NCBI RefSeq assembly: GCF_017565645.3
Contig: NZ_CP086136.1
Span: forward strand, 1,116,001-1,180,000
Direction of reading: 5' to 3'
Length of the DNA: 64,000 nt
From: Bradyrhizobium barranii subsp. barranii
GTDB lineage: Bacteria > Pseudomonadota > Alphaproteobacteria > Rhizobiales > Xanthobacteraceae
Position numbers and translations under genes: made by a program. Below the pieces are notes generated by a model. The model was not told where the DNA came from. It searched no databases and saw only the letters and a program-made list of their open reading frames with translations. Positions 43,597-51,133 of this stretch are shown here, one piece after another. Every line of letters starts with the position of its first letter. Within the stretch, counting starts at the first letter, position 1.

Positions 43597-44484
43597 TCAA
43601 ACGCAGGTCTCCGCTCCTCCTTTCAGCGTCACGGGAATGGTGAGATAGCGTACTCCGTTGGCTTCGGCAGGCGGAAATTTGCCGGCGCGGATGTTGACCT
43701 GGATGGAAGGCAGCAGCAGCCTGGGCGCTGAGAGCGTGGCATCGCGTGCCTGGCGCATGGCCACAAACTCATCCTCGGTGACGCCTTCCTTGACTTGAAC
43801 ATTCTTCTCGCGTTCTTCGCGCACCGTTGTCTCCCAGGCGTAGGTGTCGCGGCCGGGAGCCTTGTAGTCATGACACATGAACAGCCGCGTCTCGGGCGGC
43901 ATTGCCAGGATTCGCTTGATTGACCGGTAGAGCTTGTGCGCGTCGCCGCCGGGAAAGTCGGCGCGTGCCGTGCCGTAGTCCGGCATGAACAGCGTGTCGC
44001 CGACGAACACGGCATTCCCGATCTTGTAAGAGATGTCGGCCGGCGTGTGCCCGGGCGTATAGATCACCTCCGCCTCAAGTTCGCCGACCTTGAAGCGCTC
44101 GCCGTCCCGGAACAGGTGGTCGAAGTCGCTGCCATCGGTCTTCAGGTCCGTGGCGTTGAATATTGGTCGGAAGATGCGCTGCACGTCCTTGATGTGCTCG
44201 CCGATGCCGATTTGCGCGCCGGTCGTGGCCTTGATGAAAGGGGCGCCCGAGAGGTGGTCGGCATGGGCATGCGTCTCGAGCGCCCAGTCGATGGTGTTGC
44301 CTGCATCTCTTGCAGCCTTCAGCATCGCCTCGACCGAGCGCGTATCCACCTCACCCGAGTTGTGGTCGTAATCGAATACCGGGTCAATGATGGCGGCCCT
44401 CCTGGTCGCCGGATCGGCAACCAGATAGCTCACCGTGTTGGTGGGTTCGTCGAAGAACGCTTGGATGATGGGTTGTCCTGACAT
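43597..44484 (-). CDS. Persulfide dioxygenase-like MBL protein (ETHE1/Blh type)
   Basis: 295 residues. Metal ligands appear in ETHAHADHLSG, VIYTPGHTPADIS, FVGDTLF and MCHDY. The DEPTNTVSYLVADP N-terminus and the DYGTARADFPGG block belong to the sulfur-dioxygenase branch of glyoxalase-II-like proteins. These oxidise glutathione persulfide to sulfite using one iron. An AGGAGG site precedes ATG 44484. It is divergent from a BigR-like repressor with a rhodanese and a TauE exporter behind it, a complete sulfide-detoxification module as in Agrobacterium and Xylella. Confidence 0.92.
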   Translation of the reverse strand: MSGQPIIQAFFDEPTNTVSYLVADPATRRAAIIDPVFDYDHNSGEVDTRSVEAMLKAARDAGNTIDWALETHAHADHLSGAPFIKATTGAQIGIGEHIKDVQRIFRPIFNATDLKTDGSDFDHLFRDGERFKVGELEAEVIYTPGHTPADISYKIGNAVFVGDTLFMPDYGTARADFPGGDAHKLYRSIKRILAMPPETRLFMCHDYKAPGRDTYAWETTVREEREKNVQVKEGVTEDEFVAMRQARDATLSAPRLLLPSIQVNIRAGKFPPAEANGVRYLTIPVTLKGGAETCV

Positions 44485-44531
44485 GGCCTGAACCTCCTGG
44501 ATCCACCTGTCGGTTGATCTTGACATATATA

Positions 44532-44545
44532 TTAGCAACAGCTAA
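44532..44545. promoter_or_regulatory. Candidate BigR operator
   Basis: TTAGC-AACA-GCTAA is a perfect dyad inside an AT-rich stretch between the divergent persulfide dioxygenase and BigR-like genes. AT-rich dyads at this position are the known operator type of BigR. It lies 31 bp from the repressor ATG and 47 bp from the dioxygenase ATG. Confidence 0.6.
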
Positions 44546-44576
44546 ATAAGCAATATCTAAAATAAGGATGCGGCCG

Positions 44577-44906
44577 ATGGCCTCCCCAGCATTCGATCTG
44601 GAGGCTTTTGAAAAGCAGGCGGTTGAAGTTGCCGGCATTCTGCGCGCGCTCGCCAACGAGCGTCGACTGATGATCCTGTGCCAACTCGTCGAATGCGGCG
44701 AGAGCAACGTGAATGCGCTCGCGGAAGCCGTGGGTCTGTCGCAATCGGCACTGTCGCAGCATCTCGCAAGGATGCGCGAGGAGGGCCTCGTCACCTTTCG
44801 GCGCGAAAGCCAGACACTCTGGTACCGCATCGCCGATCCGCGCATCGAGCAACTCTTTGCCACGCTGCACAGGCTGTTTTGCAAGCCCACCAAGGCGAAG
44901 AACTAA
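44577..44906 (+). CDS. ArsR-family repressor, BigR-like
   Basis: 109 residues with a winged helix: ILRALANERRLMILCQLV, then SNVNALAEAVGLSQSALSQHLARMREEGLV. Two cysteines (MILCQL near residue 35 and LFCKP near the end) match the pair that forms the sulfide-sensing disulfide in BigR. ATG 44577 fits the AAGGA spacing better than 44568. It should repress the divergent dioxygenase gene and its own operon until polysulfide oxidises the cysteines. Rhodanese and TauE genes follow. Confidence 0.87.
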   Translation: MASPAFDLEAFEKQAVEVAGILRALANERRLMILCQLVECGESNVNALAEAVGLSQSALSQHLARMREEGLVTFRRESQTLWYRIADPRIEQLFATLHRLFCKPTKAKN

Positions 44907-44930
44907 TTCAGGAAAGTAGAGGAGCTAATC

Positions 44931-45479
44931 ATGTCACTACCCGCAATCAAGCCAGCCGAAGCGCGCCGCCTTCTCGACAGCGGCGCCCTCCTGATCGACA
45001 TCCGCGAAGTCGATGAGCACGCCCGCGAGAAGATCCCAGGCGCGCGGCATCTCCCCCTGTCGAAGCTCGACGAGATCGACCTCGCCGTGCATCAAGGCAA
45101 GCCGGTCATCTTCCACTGTAAAAGCGGCGCCCGCACTCAGACCAACGCGCCGCGGCTCGCCCGGAAGCTCGGCGACGCCTGTGAAGCCTTCATCGTCGAA
45201 GGCGGGCTCGACGCCTGGCGCAAGGCTGGCCTGCCGGTCGTGACCGACCGGCGCCAGCCGCTGGAGCTTCAGCGCCAGGTGCAGATCGGCGCCGGCAGTC
45301 TTGCTGTCACGGGTACGCTCCTCGGCCTCTTCGTGTCGCCGTGGTTCTTCGCGGTGCCGGCCTTCGTCGGCGCCGGGCTGATCATAGCCGGTGTCACCGG
45401 CTTTTGCGGCATGGCCCGTATTCTCATGCGCGCGCCCTGGAACCGTAGCGTGTACGGCTCGCCCGCGCGGGCCGCGTGA
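44931..45479 (+). CDS. Rhodanese with C-terminal membrane domain (DUF2892)
   Basis: 182 residues: a rhodanese domain (PAEARRLLDSGALLIDIREVDEHA ... FHCKSGARTQTNA with the active cysteine) followed by two membrane helices of the DUF2892 type (AGSLAVTGTLLGLFV, VGAGLIIAGVTGFCGMARIL). It transfers sulfane sulfur at the membrane, probably to sulfite or thiols. GAGGAG precedes the ATG. It lies 24 bp after the repressor gene, in the BigR operon. Confidence 0.92.
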   Translation: MSLPAIKPAEARRLLDSGALLIDIREVDEHAREKIPGARHLPLSKLDEIDLAVHQGKPVIFHCKSGARTQTNAPRLARKLGDACEAFIVEGGLDAWRKAGLPVVTDRRQPLELQRQVQIGAGSLAVTGTLLGLFVSPWFFAVPAFVGAGLIIAGVTGFCGMARILMRAPWNRSVYGSPARAA

Positions 45480-45508
45480 GCGGAGCTTAAAATCAGGAGT
45501 CGTCCACT

Positions 45509-46288
45509 ATGCTGGCGTTGACCCAAGGTGCGCTCGGTCTCGCCTCCGGCTCGTTGGTCGGATTTTCGCTGGGGCTGGTCGGAGGTGGCGGCTCAATTTT
45601 GGCCGTGCCGCTCCTCGTCTATCTGGTCGGCGTGTCGGATCCGCATGTGGCGATCGGCACTAGTGCGATCGCAGTTGCGGCGAACGCTGCAGTGAACCTC
45701 GTCAACCACGCTCGGGCTGGTAACGTGAAGTGGCGTTGCGCCTCTGTGTTCGCGCTCGCAGGCATGGCCGGCGCCTTTCTCGGCTCTACCCTCGGCAAGG
45801 TCATCGAAGGACAGAAGTTGCTGGCTTTGTTCGCTATCGTCATGATGGCGGTGGGCGCGCTGATGCTGAAGGGCCGCGCCGGCGCGGGCGAGCCATCGGT
45901 CCGGCTTAACCGAGAGAATCTGCCGAAACTCTTCGCCCTGGGGGGGCTCTCGGGAGCCTTGTCCGGCTTCTTTGGGATCGGCGGCGGCTTTCTGATCGTA
46001 CCGGCGCTGATTGCGGCCACTGGCATGCCAATCCTCTATGCGGTCGGTTCCTCCCTTGTGGCGGTGACCGCCTTCGGCCTGACGACGGCGGTCAACTACG
46101 CCCTGTCCGGTTTGGTGGATTGGTATCTCGCTGCGTTGTTTATCTCCGGCGGAGTTGTTGGCGGGATGCTCGGCGCCGGCTCGGCAAGCTCGCTCGCCGC
46201 GCGCAAAGGTGCATTGAATGCCGTATTCGCGGCCCTGATATTCGCGGTGGCGATCTATATGCTGGTCCGCAATCTCGGCTTCACGTGA
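45509..46288 (+). CDS. TauE/SafE-family sulfite exporter
   Basis: 259 residues with eight helices in two repeats: GSLVGFSLGLVGGGGSILAVPLLVYL and GGLSGALSGFFGIGGGFLIVPALI, the twin glycine-rich signatures of TauE/SafE. It probably exports sulfite or other sulfur anions made by the persulfide dioxygenase and rhodanese. It is 29 bp downstream of the rhodanese and ends the operon, converging on the nitroreductase gene. Confidence 0.92.
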   Translation: MLALTQGALGLASGSLVGFSLGLVGGGGSILAVPLLVYLVGVSDPHVAIGTSAIAVAANAAVNLVNHARAGNVKWRCASVFALAGMAGAFLGSTLGKVIEGQKLLALFAIVMMAVGALMLKGRAGAGEPSVRLNRENLPKLFALGGLSGALSGFFGIGGGFLIVPALIAATGMPILYAVGSSLVAVTAFGLTTAVNYALSGLVDWYLAALFISGGVVGGMLGAGSASSLAARKGALNAVFAALIFAVAIYMLVRNLGFT

Positions 46289-46379
46289 TTGGGGACTTCG
46301 AAACAAGCGGTCGATAGACCAAAGCGCCCGCACGAATGAGGGCAACCAGTATGAACCCAAGTAAGGTTTCGCTCGGGCT

Positions 46380-47465
46380 TCAGGAGGGATCAATCACAGC
46401 AGTCACCGGTCGACGCAGTGAGGGGGGCAGTGATGCGCCGCGACCAAATCGCACCATCAGATCCGGGCGCCGGACGCCAAGCCCCAGATAGTCTGCAATC
46501 TGCGGACGCAGGGAAGAGACCTCGATCGGCTGATTGAGAAGAGCATTTCGAATCCCGAGCATCGTCGCTTGCAGCGCGAAACGCTGATAGGCGCGTCCGG
46601 CAGCGACCCAGCCAGCCTTGTCGTTACGCGGACTGACGAAGACGGCAATGCCCGCTGACGAGCGAACATCCTCGGCATACTTGTCATTCTCTCTCTTCTC
46701 GGTCAGCGCGAACTTCAGGAGGCGACGCGCGAGCCAAGCCGGCAGCGCCGGATTGCCGGAGCTCCGCACGGCAAGCCCGTCCAATTGCTCGATCGCCATG
46801 GAATCATTGAAGCGGATCCAGGAGATGAGCTCTGCCATGAACGCGGGATCGCGCATCTGCATCGTGTTGCCCTGAATAATGTAGTCGAGAATTGCCTCCA
46901 TGCGCGGTCGCTCGGTCACAATGAAACACTCGACGCCACTTAGCGCGCCGGCAGTCTCGATCGTGCGTAGGTCCTCCGAGCTCACGGCACGGCCATCATA
47001 CTTGGCGCGCGTGCATTGGCGCTCGGTGATCGCATCTGCGAGCGCGTGGCGCGACGGCGCAGTGCGGTCGAGAGCGATGGAGACCGAGCCCGGATTGGCG
47101 GTATCGACTGCAACATTGGCGTTCAAACCGAGCATCGGGGCAGCCTGCACGATGTTCTCAGCTGCGCAGCCAAGTGAAGCAAAAAGGTGATGATCGTCGG
47201 GATCGACCACGGGGCAGCGACGGACGAGGTCCGGACGGATGGTGATGACGTTGTCGGAGAGGATGAACCGCCAAGGCTGCGTGTTGTGGCTGTTCGCGGC
47301 CAGCGTCGCTGCGCGCACGAGCTCGCGAGCTCCGCGCGCCGGGTCGAGCGGACGCCACACAAGTTGCACGGCCTCCTCGTAGGTCGAGGGCTGTGAGGCG
47401 CGGGCCATTGGCATGCGGGCTGCGTACATGGCAACCGTTCCGAAAAGCAGAGATCTACGATTCAT
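46380..47465 (-). CDS. Acg-family nitroreductase-like flavoprotein
   Basis: 361 residues. The N-terminus is a twin-arginine-like leader (NRRSLLFGTVAMYAARMPMARA). AANSHNTQPWRFIL is the FMN-binding mark of the Acg family, then ASLGCAAENIVQAA and a second half-domain with GWVAAGRAYQRFALQATMLG. Such proteins have two fused nitroreductase halves, and Mycobacterium Acg (Rv2032) is thought to sequester FMN. Enzyme activity here is unproven. It ends near the TauE gene in convergent orientation. Confidence 0.85.
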   Translation of the reverse strand: MNRRSLLFGTVAMYAARMPMARASQPSTYEEAVQLVWRPLDPARGARELVRAATLAANSHNTQPWRFILSDNVITIRPDLVRRCPVVDPDDHHLFASLGCAAENIVQAAPMLGLNANVAVDTANPGSVSIALDRTAPSRHALADAITERQCTRAKYDGRAVSSEDLRTIETAGALSGVECFIVTERPRMEAILDYIIQGNTMQMRDPAFMAELISWIRFNDSMAIEQLDGLAVRSSGNPALPAWLARRLLKFALTEKRENDKYAEDVRSSAGIAVFVSPRNDKAGWVAAGRAYQRFALQATMLGIRNALLNQPIEVSSLRPQIADYLGLGVRRPDLMVRFGRGASLPPSLRRPVTAVIDPS

Positions 47466-47566
47466 TCATGCCTCGCAGACAGTCAGCGTAGACACAGCGA
47501 CAGATGGCCGATGAATCACAATGGCCGCAATCCGGAGCGAACGCCGCGCCTTTACGAGCGCAGGCA

Positions 47567-47713
47567 TTAGCCTTCCGGTGCTCGACTGGTTTCCGCTCGG
47601 CGATCGCGGGCGGAGCGCATGGCAAGCTGCTCAATCGACGAATAGAAGAGCGTGATCTCGAGCACGCCATACAGCGCCAACATCATCAGCGCTTTGATTG
47701 CTTCGCTAGTCAT
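47567..47713 (-). CDS. Small membrane protein, 48 residues
   Basis: From ATG 47713, with a strong GGAGG site 8 bases upstream, the frame encodes TSEAIKALMMLALYGVLEITL, one membrane helix, then a basic tail (MRSARDRRAETSR). Start, ribosome-binding site and composition support a real gene below the usual size limit. It lies 20 bp after another small membrane protein gene (47734) and about 100 bp before the Acg-like gene, so the three may be one transcript. No family recognised. Confidence 0.6.
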   Translation of the reverse strand: MTSEAIKALMMLALYGVLEITLFYSSIEQLAMRSARDRRAETSRAPEG

Positions 47714-47733
47714 CTCACGATCCTCCAGGCGAT

Positions 47734-47949
47734 CTAAATCGGATGCCTCTCACGTTGTACGATCTCTGGAAGAGCATGGTTTGAACGGGCTTCGTAGACA
47801 GTCTGGGCCGTCGCCTTCTGCACGTCTATTTCCGGATGGGTCAGGCGGGCGGTTAGTGTGATCGCCACGATGGCGATGCCGGCGAGCAGCACAGAGATGA
47901 CCACCTTCAGGTGCGTTGCCCTGTCAGCCGAGTAAATCGAGTGGTTCAT
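47734..47949 (-). CDS. Small membrane protein, 71 residues
   Basis: 71 residues from ATG 47949, after GGGG. One membrane helix (LKVVISVLLAGIAIVAITLTA) follows a short polar N-terminus, and the remainder (THPEIDVQKATAQTVYEARS) is periplasmic or cytoplasmic. The frame extends upstream in-frame but without a ribosome-binding site. Related small proteins of this shape are seen in rhizobia. It lies next to the 48-residue gene and upstream of the Acg-like gene. Confidence 0.6.
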   Translation of the reverse strand: MNHSIYSADRATHLKVVISVLLAGIAIVAITLTARLTHPEIDVQKATAQTVYEARSNHALPEIVQRERHPI

Positions 47950-48209
47950 TGCAGGCCCCTTTGTCAACGAGCCAGATGCGTGCTGGTGAAATCGTTCTAG
48001 AGCATCGGCCGAACAGCCGAAATTCGGGGGCTTCACCTAAGGAAGAATCCGTAGGCCGGGAAGAGAGGCGGCGCCGCTCGCGGCCATCCAACGTTCACCC
48101 GGAGATCTGCGAGGATGGCGAGACAAAATTTGAGAATCCTCAAACCGTCCCAGATCCAGATCGTTACGCTCTTTAGGCAATGTTACTCTGATCATCGGAC
48201 GGGCGTCCT

Positions 48210-48959
48210 ATGCCATGCATCATCTTTTGCCGATGTCTAAGATGGATAGGCGTCTCGGCGTGGAGTCTGGCGCTTGTCCTCGGGGCGGGTGCCTGTTGGG
48301 GCAACGACTTTCATAGAGATCAAGGCGAGACTTACCCGACGGCGAGGCTTGCTCTCCTGGTGAAGCGCGTCGCGCCGGCCGTGGTGCGGATACGAGGCTG
48401 GGGCGTGCAGTCAAAGTCGCGAATATTCGACCCGGAAGCTGGATTCACAGATCCTCCCACGCGTCAAGAGTGGCAGGGAGCGGGCATCATCGTGGATGCC
48501 CTGGCAGGCCTGGTCGTGACCGCAAATCACCTGGTCGCAAACGCAACGACTGTAAAAGCGGTGCTCCAAGATGGACGAGCACTGGACGCCGTCGTGCTTG
48601 TCCGATCCGATCGAGATGACGTTGCGCTACTTCGGATCGAAGCCGGCAACCTTCGTGCGCTGGATCTGGAGAAGCCCGGCGCGCTTGACGTGGGAGAGCC
48701 AGTTCTGGCCATCGGTGATCCCCACGGTTGGGGACAGAGCGTGACATTCGGCATCGTTTTGGGGCTGCAACGTTCCTGTCCAGGAACCGGTAATAGCAGT
48801 CTGGTTCAATCAGACTTGCTTGTGGGCCAGGGAAGCTCGGGAGGCGCGCTCGTGAATCTACAAGGTAGGCTGATCGGTGTGATCGTTGCGCGAAGAGACG
48901 GACTTGCTCTTGCGGCACCGGTGGAAGCGGTCGAGAGGCTCTTTGTTGCTGCCCAATAG
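48210..48959 (+). CDS. Trypsin-like (S1C/HtrA-type) protease without PDZ
   Basis: 249 residues with a signal peptide (LALVLGAGACWG). The catalytic triad is visible: His in VVTANHLV, Asp in RSDRDDVALLRIE, Ser in VGQGSSGGALVN. It has the DegP chymotrypsin fold but stops right after it, so the C-terminal PDZ domains of HtrA proteases are missing. Periplasmic quality control is the likely role. No FixK-type box was found within 200 bp upstream. It is the only gene in its direction between two minus-strand groups. Confidence 0.82.
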   Translation: MPCIIFCRCLRWIGVSAWSLALVLGAGACWGNDFHRDQGETYPTARLALLVKRVAPAVVRIRGWGVQSKSRIFDPEAGFTDPPTRQEWQGAGIIVDALAGLVVTANHLVANATTVKAVLQDGRALDAVVLVRSDRDDVALLRIEAGNLRALDLEKPGALDVGEPVLAIGDPHGWGQSVTFGIVLGLQRSCPGTGNSSLVQSDLLVGQGSSGGALVNLQGRLIGVIVARRDGLALAAPVEAVERLFVAAQ

Positions 48960-49072
48960 GAAGTGAGTGCTCCTCAGCATCATCGCGAGAGCCGTCACGT
49001 CGCGGAGTTGCTGCTGTCCTCGTTCTGAGGCCCGTCGCAATCGCGGTGAAGTTTACCCATAAGCCAACGTAT

Positions 49073-49249
49073 TCAATGAAGAGCGCGTTTGCGTCCGGAG
49101 TAGGCGGCGATCAACCCGACCAGGGCCGTGACGAGGAGCATCGCAACAAAGGTCTGAATTAAGCCGAAGGTTAACGCGTCGCGCGCAACGAACAGCGCCG
49201 TGATCGGCGCTGCTATGACAAATATTATGCGGACGATCCATCCAAGCAT
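49073..49249 (-). CDS. Small two-helix membrane protein, 58 residues
   Basis: From ATG 49249, behind GGAG, the frame encodes two membrane helices (VRIIFVIAAPITALFVA and FVAMLLVTALVGLIAAY) and ends SGRKRALH. It starts 23 bp after the stop of the CBS-BON gene, so it is probably the second gene of that operon. The helices and the ribosome-binding site support a real gene. No family recognised. Confidence 0.62.
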   Translation of the reverse strand: MLGWIVRIIFVIAAPITALFVARDALTFGLIQTFVAMLLVTALVGLIAAYSGRKRALH

Positions 49250-49271
49250 GATTGCTCCGATCTGAGGATTC

Positions 49272-49994
49272 TCAGCCCGCCGCCTTCATGTCTTCGGGGG
49301 GCTCGACATAATAGCCGGAGTAGGAATCAACGAAGCAGAGATGATCGTGAACTTCCTTGACGCCATTGGTGTTCTCGGCGGCAATGATCGTCGCGCGCCG
49401 AGCCTCACCGGTCGTGATGAGGCCGTGCAGATGCACGACCCCTCGGCGGCAAGTCACCCTGAAACCGATGGGCCGCCAGTCGGTGGCTTCCACAGCACGC
49501 ATAACGCGCTGGCAAATGTGCTCATCGTCAGCCTTCGGGTCCGGGATTTCGTGCGCGAGACCTGCCATCGCTTGCAGGAGATTGTTTCTCGTCACGATCC
49601 CAATCGTACTCTTGCCGCGCATCACGGGAAGTCGCTTAATGTCGTGCTTCTCCATCAGAGCGACGATCTCCGCCAAGGACGTCTCCTCCTGGACAGTGAT
49701 GACCTCCCGCGTCATGACGTCCTCGACTTTTCGGCCGCGCTCGTGAATGAACTCCGCGGCCGCCCGCCTTGGTCCCATGAAAAATTTCAACCAGGCCGCG
49801 TGGCGGCGTCCAGTTCCGATCTCGCTGCGGCGGAGAAAATCGCTCTCCGAGACGACGCCGACGAGATTGCCAGCATCGTCGATGACAGGCAGCCCACTGA
49901 TATGCATCTGAAGCATGATCTTCGCGGCTTCTTCGATTGTCGTGTGCGGCGTTACGGCGACGACGTCTCTCGTCATGACATGAATTGCGTGCAT
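49272..49994 (-). CDS. CBS-pair protein with C-terminal BON domain
   Basis: 240 residues: two CBS domains (HVMTRDVVAVTPHTTIEEAA...LPVIDDAGNLVGVVSESDFL, and VEDVMTREVITVQEETSLAEI...LPVMRGKSTIGIVT) followed by a BON domain (residues 165-230: ICQRVMRAVEATDW, GVVHLHGLITTGEARRATI). CBS pairs sense adenylates, and BON may bind membrane or lipid. GGAGGG precedes the ATG. The paralogue at 36952 lacks BON. A small two-helix membrane protein gene follows. No FixK-type box was found upstream. Confidence 0.9.
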   Translation of the reverse strand: MHAIHVMTRDVVAVTPHTTIEEAAKIMLQMHISGLPVIDDAGNLVGVVSESDFLRRSEIGTGRRHAAWLKFFMGPRRAAAEFIHERGRKVEDVMTREVITVQEETSLAEIVALMEKHDIKRLPVMRGKSTIGIVTRNNLLQAMAGLAHEIPDPKADDEHICQRVMRAVEATDWRPIGFRVTCRRGVVHLHGLITTGEARRATIIAAENTNGVKEVHDHLCFVDSYSGYYVEPPEDMKAAG

Positions 49995-50077
49995 TTTGTG
50001 CCCTCCGAAAGTAGATAATGAGAATCCTGCGTCAGCGCGAGGCTGCGATTAGTGCAGCCTCGCGCCGGCGAAGATCG

Positions 50078-50599
50078 TCAGGCCGCTTTCACGTTGATCG
50101 TCTTGGCCGGCTTCTGCGCTTCTTCCGTCTTCGGGAGCGTGACCTTGAGAACGCCGTTCTTGAAGGTGGCCTCGATCTTGTCAGCGTTGACACCGTCCGG
50201 CAGGGTAAAATAGCGCTCGAAAGTTCCGTAACGGCGCTCGGAGACGTAGTAGTCCTTCTTCTTTTCCTCGGTCTCTTCCCGCTTCTCGCCCTTGATAGTG
50301 AGGGCGCCGTTTGCGACCGTGATGTTAATGTTCTTTTCGTCGAGGCCAGGCAGCTCAGCCGTGATCTCGTACGCCTTGTCGCTTTCAGCGATGTCGACGG
50401 CCGGCGCAGCGATCGACTTGGAAAGGTCGCGTTCGAGCCGCGCGAGCGATCGGAACGGTCGATTCCAGAAGCCGCTGCCGAAATCGTCGAAGATCTGGTC
50501 GATTTCGTTTCTCAACGTTTGAAACGGCCGCCACGTCTCACCAGCGGTCGCGGGCGTAGTGGACGATTTTGTGACGGGCAATTTTGTCTCGGTTGCCAT
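50078..50599 (-). CDS. Hsp20/alpha-crystallin small heat-shock protein
   Basis: 173 residues. A variable N-terminus (IDQIFDDFGSGFWNRPFRS) leads to the alpha-crystallin domain: VDIAESDKAYEITAELPGLDEKNINITVANGALTIKGE, then RRYGTFERYFTLPDGVNADKIEATFKNGVLKVTLPK. It forms large oligomers that hold unfolding proteins. ATG 50599 fits the AAGGAG spacing; an ATG six bases earlier is possible. A TTGATTTCGCTCAA box about 70 bp upstream suggests oxygen control in place of, or besides, heat control. In Mycobacterium, the Hsp20 HspX is the strongest DosR target. Confidence 0.93.
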   Translation of the reverse strand: MATETKLPVTKSSTTPATAGETWRPFQTLRNEIDQIFDDFGSGFWNRPFRSLARLERDLSKSIAAPAVDIAESDKAYEITAELPGLDEKNINITVANGALTIKGEKREETEEKKKDYYVSERRYGTFERYFTLPDGVNADKIEATFKNGVLKVTLPKTEEAQKPAKTINVKAA

Positions 50600-50668
50600 G
50601 ATCATGTCTCCTTGGAGGTTGGACCATCTCGGTCGCCGGAAAGAATAGTCTCGGCCATCGAGCCGGGC

Positions 50669-50682
50669 TTGATTTCGCTCAA
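50669..50682 (-). promoter_or_regulatory. FixK/FNR-type box upstream of Hsp20
   Basis: TTGATTTCGCTCAA fits TTGA-N6-TCAA, ending 70 bp before the Hsp20 ATG on the minus strand. Confidence 0.7.
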
Positions 50683-50837
50683 CTCGAAAACGATGCCTCG
50701 AAGCTTTTGTGATCTTGGAGGCGATGAAATGGGGTGCGAGTTGTGCCTGTCCGATGCGGTGCGAGGTCGTTGACGAGCGTCCATCCGAGCAAATGAGGCA
50801 GGAAGCCGGACGCTTCCCGACGTCGAGCGCACATCGG

Positions 50838-51056
50838 TTATGCTTCCGATTCTCTTGGTACCCAATGGTCGCCAAGTTTCACGTAGGAGCGCTTCACGGC
50901 GGCCCAAGCCGTTCGATGTGCGATCTCTTCCTGCCGGAGGTCCCCGACATGCGAGATAAACGAATGATTGAAGGCTTCCCGGTAGATGTTCAGGGCATGA
51001 GGCGGCAAGTGGTGTCGTACGCCCGCGGGAAGGTCTTCGTTTGACCGATAAGGCAT
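50838..51056 (-). CDS. chaB: ChaB-like protein
   Basis: 72 residues with the complete ChaB pattern: MPYRSNEDLPAGVRHHLPPHALNIYREAFN at the start, then EEIAHRTAWAAVKRSYVKLGDHWV. ChaB is a small helical cytoplasmic protein named as a regulator of the ChaA cation antiporter. Its real role is unclear, but it often sits near stress genes. The frame has a good start at 51056 and lies between GroEL and Hsp20 genes in the same direction. Confidence 0.8.
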   Translation of the reverse strand: MPYRSNEDLPAGVRHHLPPHALNIYREAFNHSFISHVGDLRQEEIAHRTAWAAVKRSYVKLGDHWVPRESEA

Positions 51057-51133
51057 CCCTGCTTCCTACGCCACGATCTGCCCGAGCCGAAGATTGGCGA
51101 TGGGCCTGAGTCCTAGAGTTCGCGGCTCTGCAG

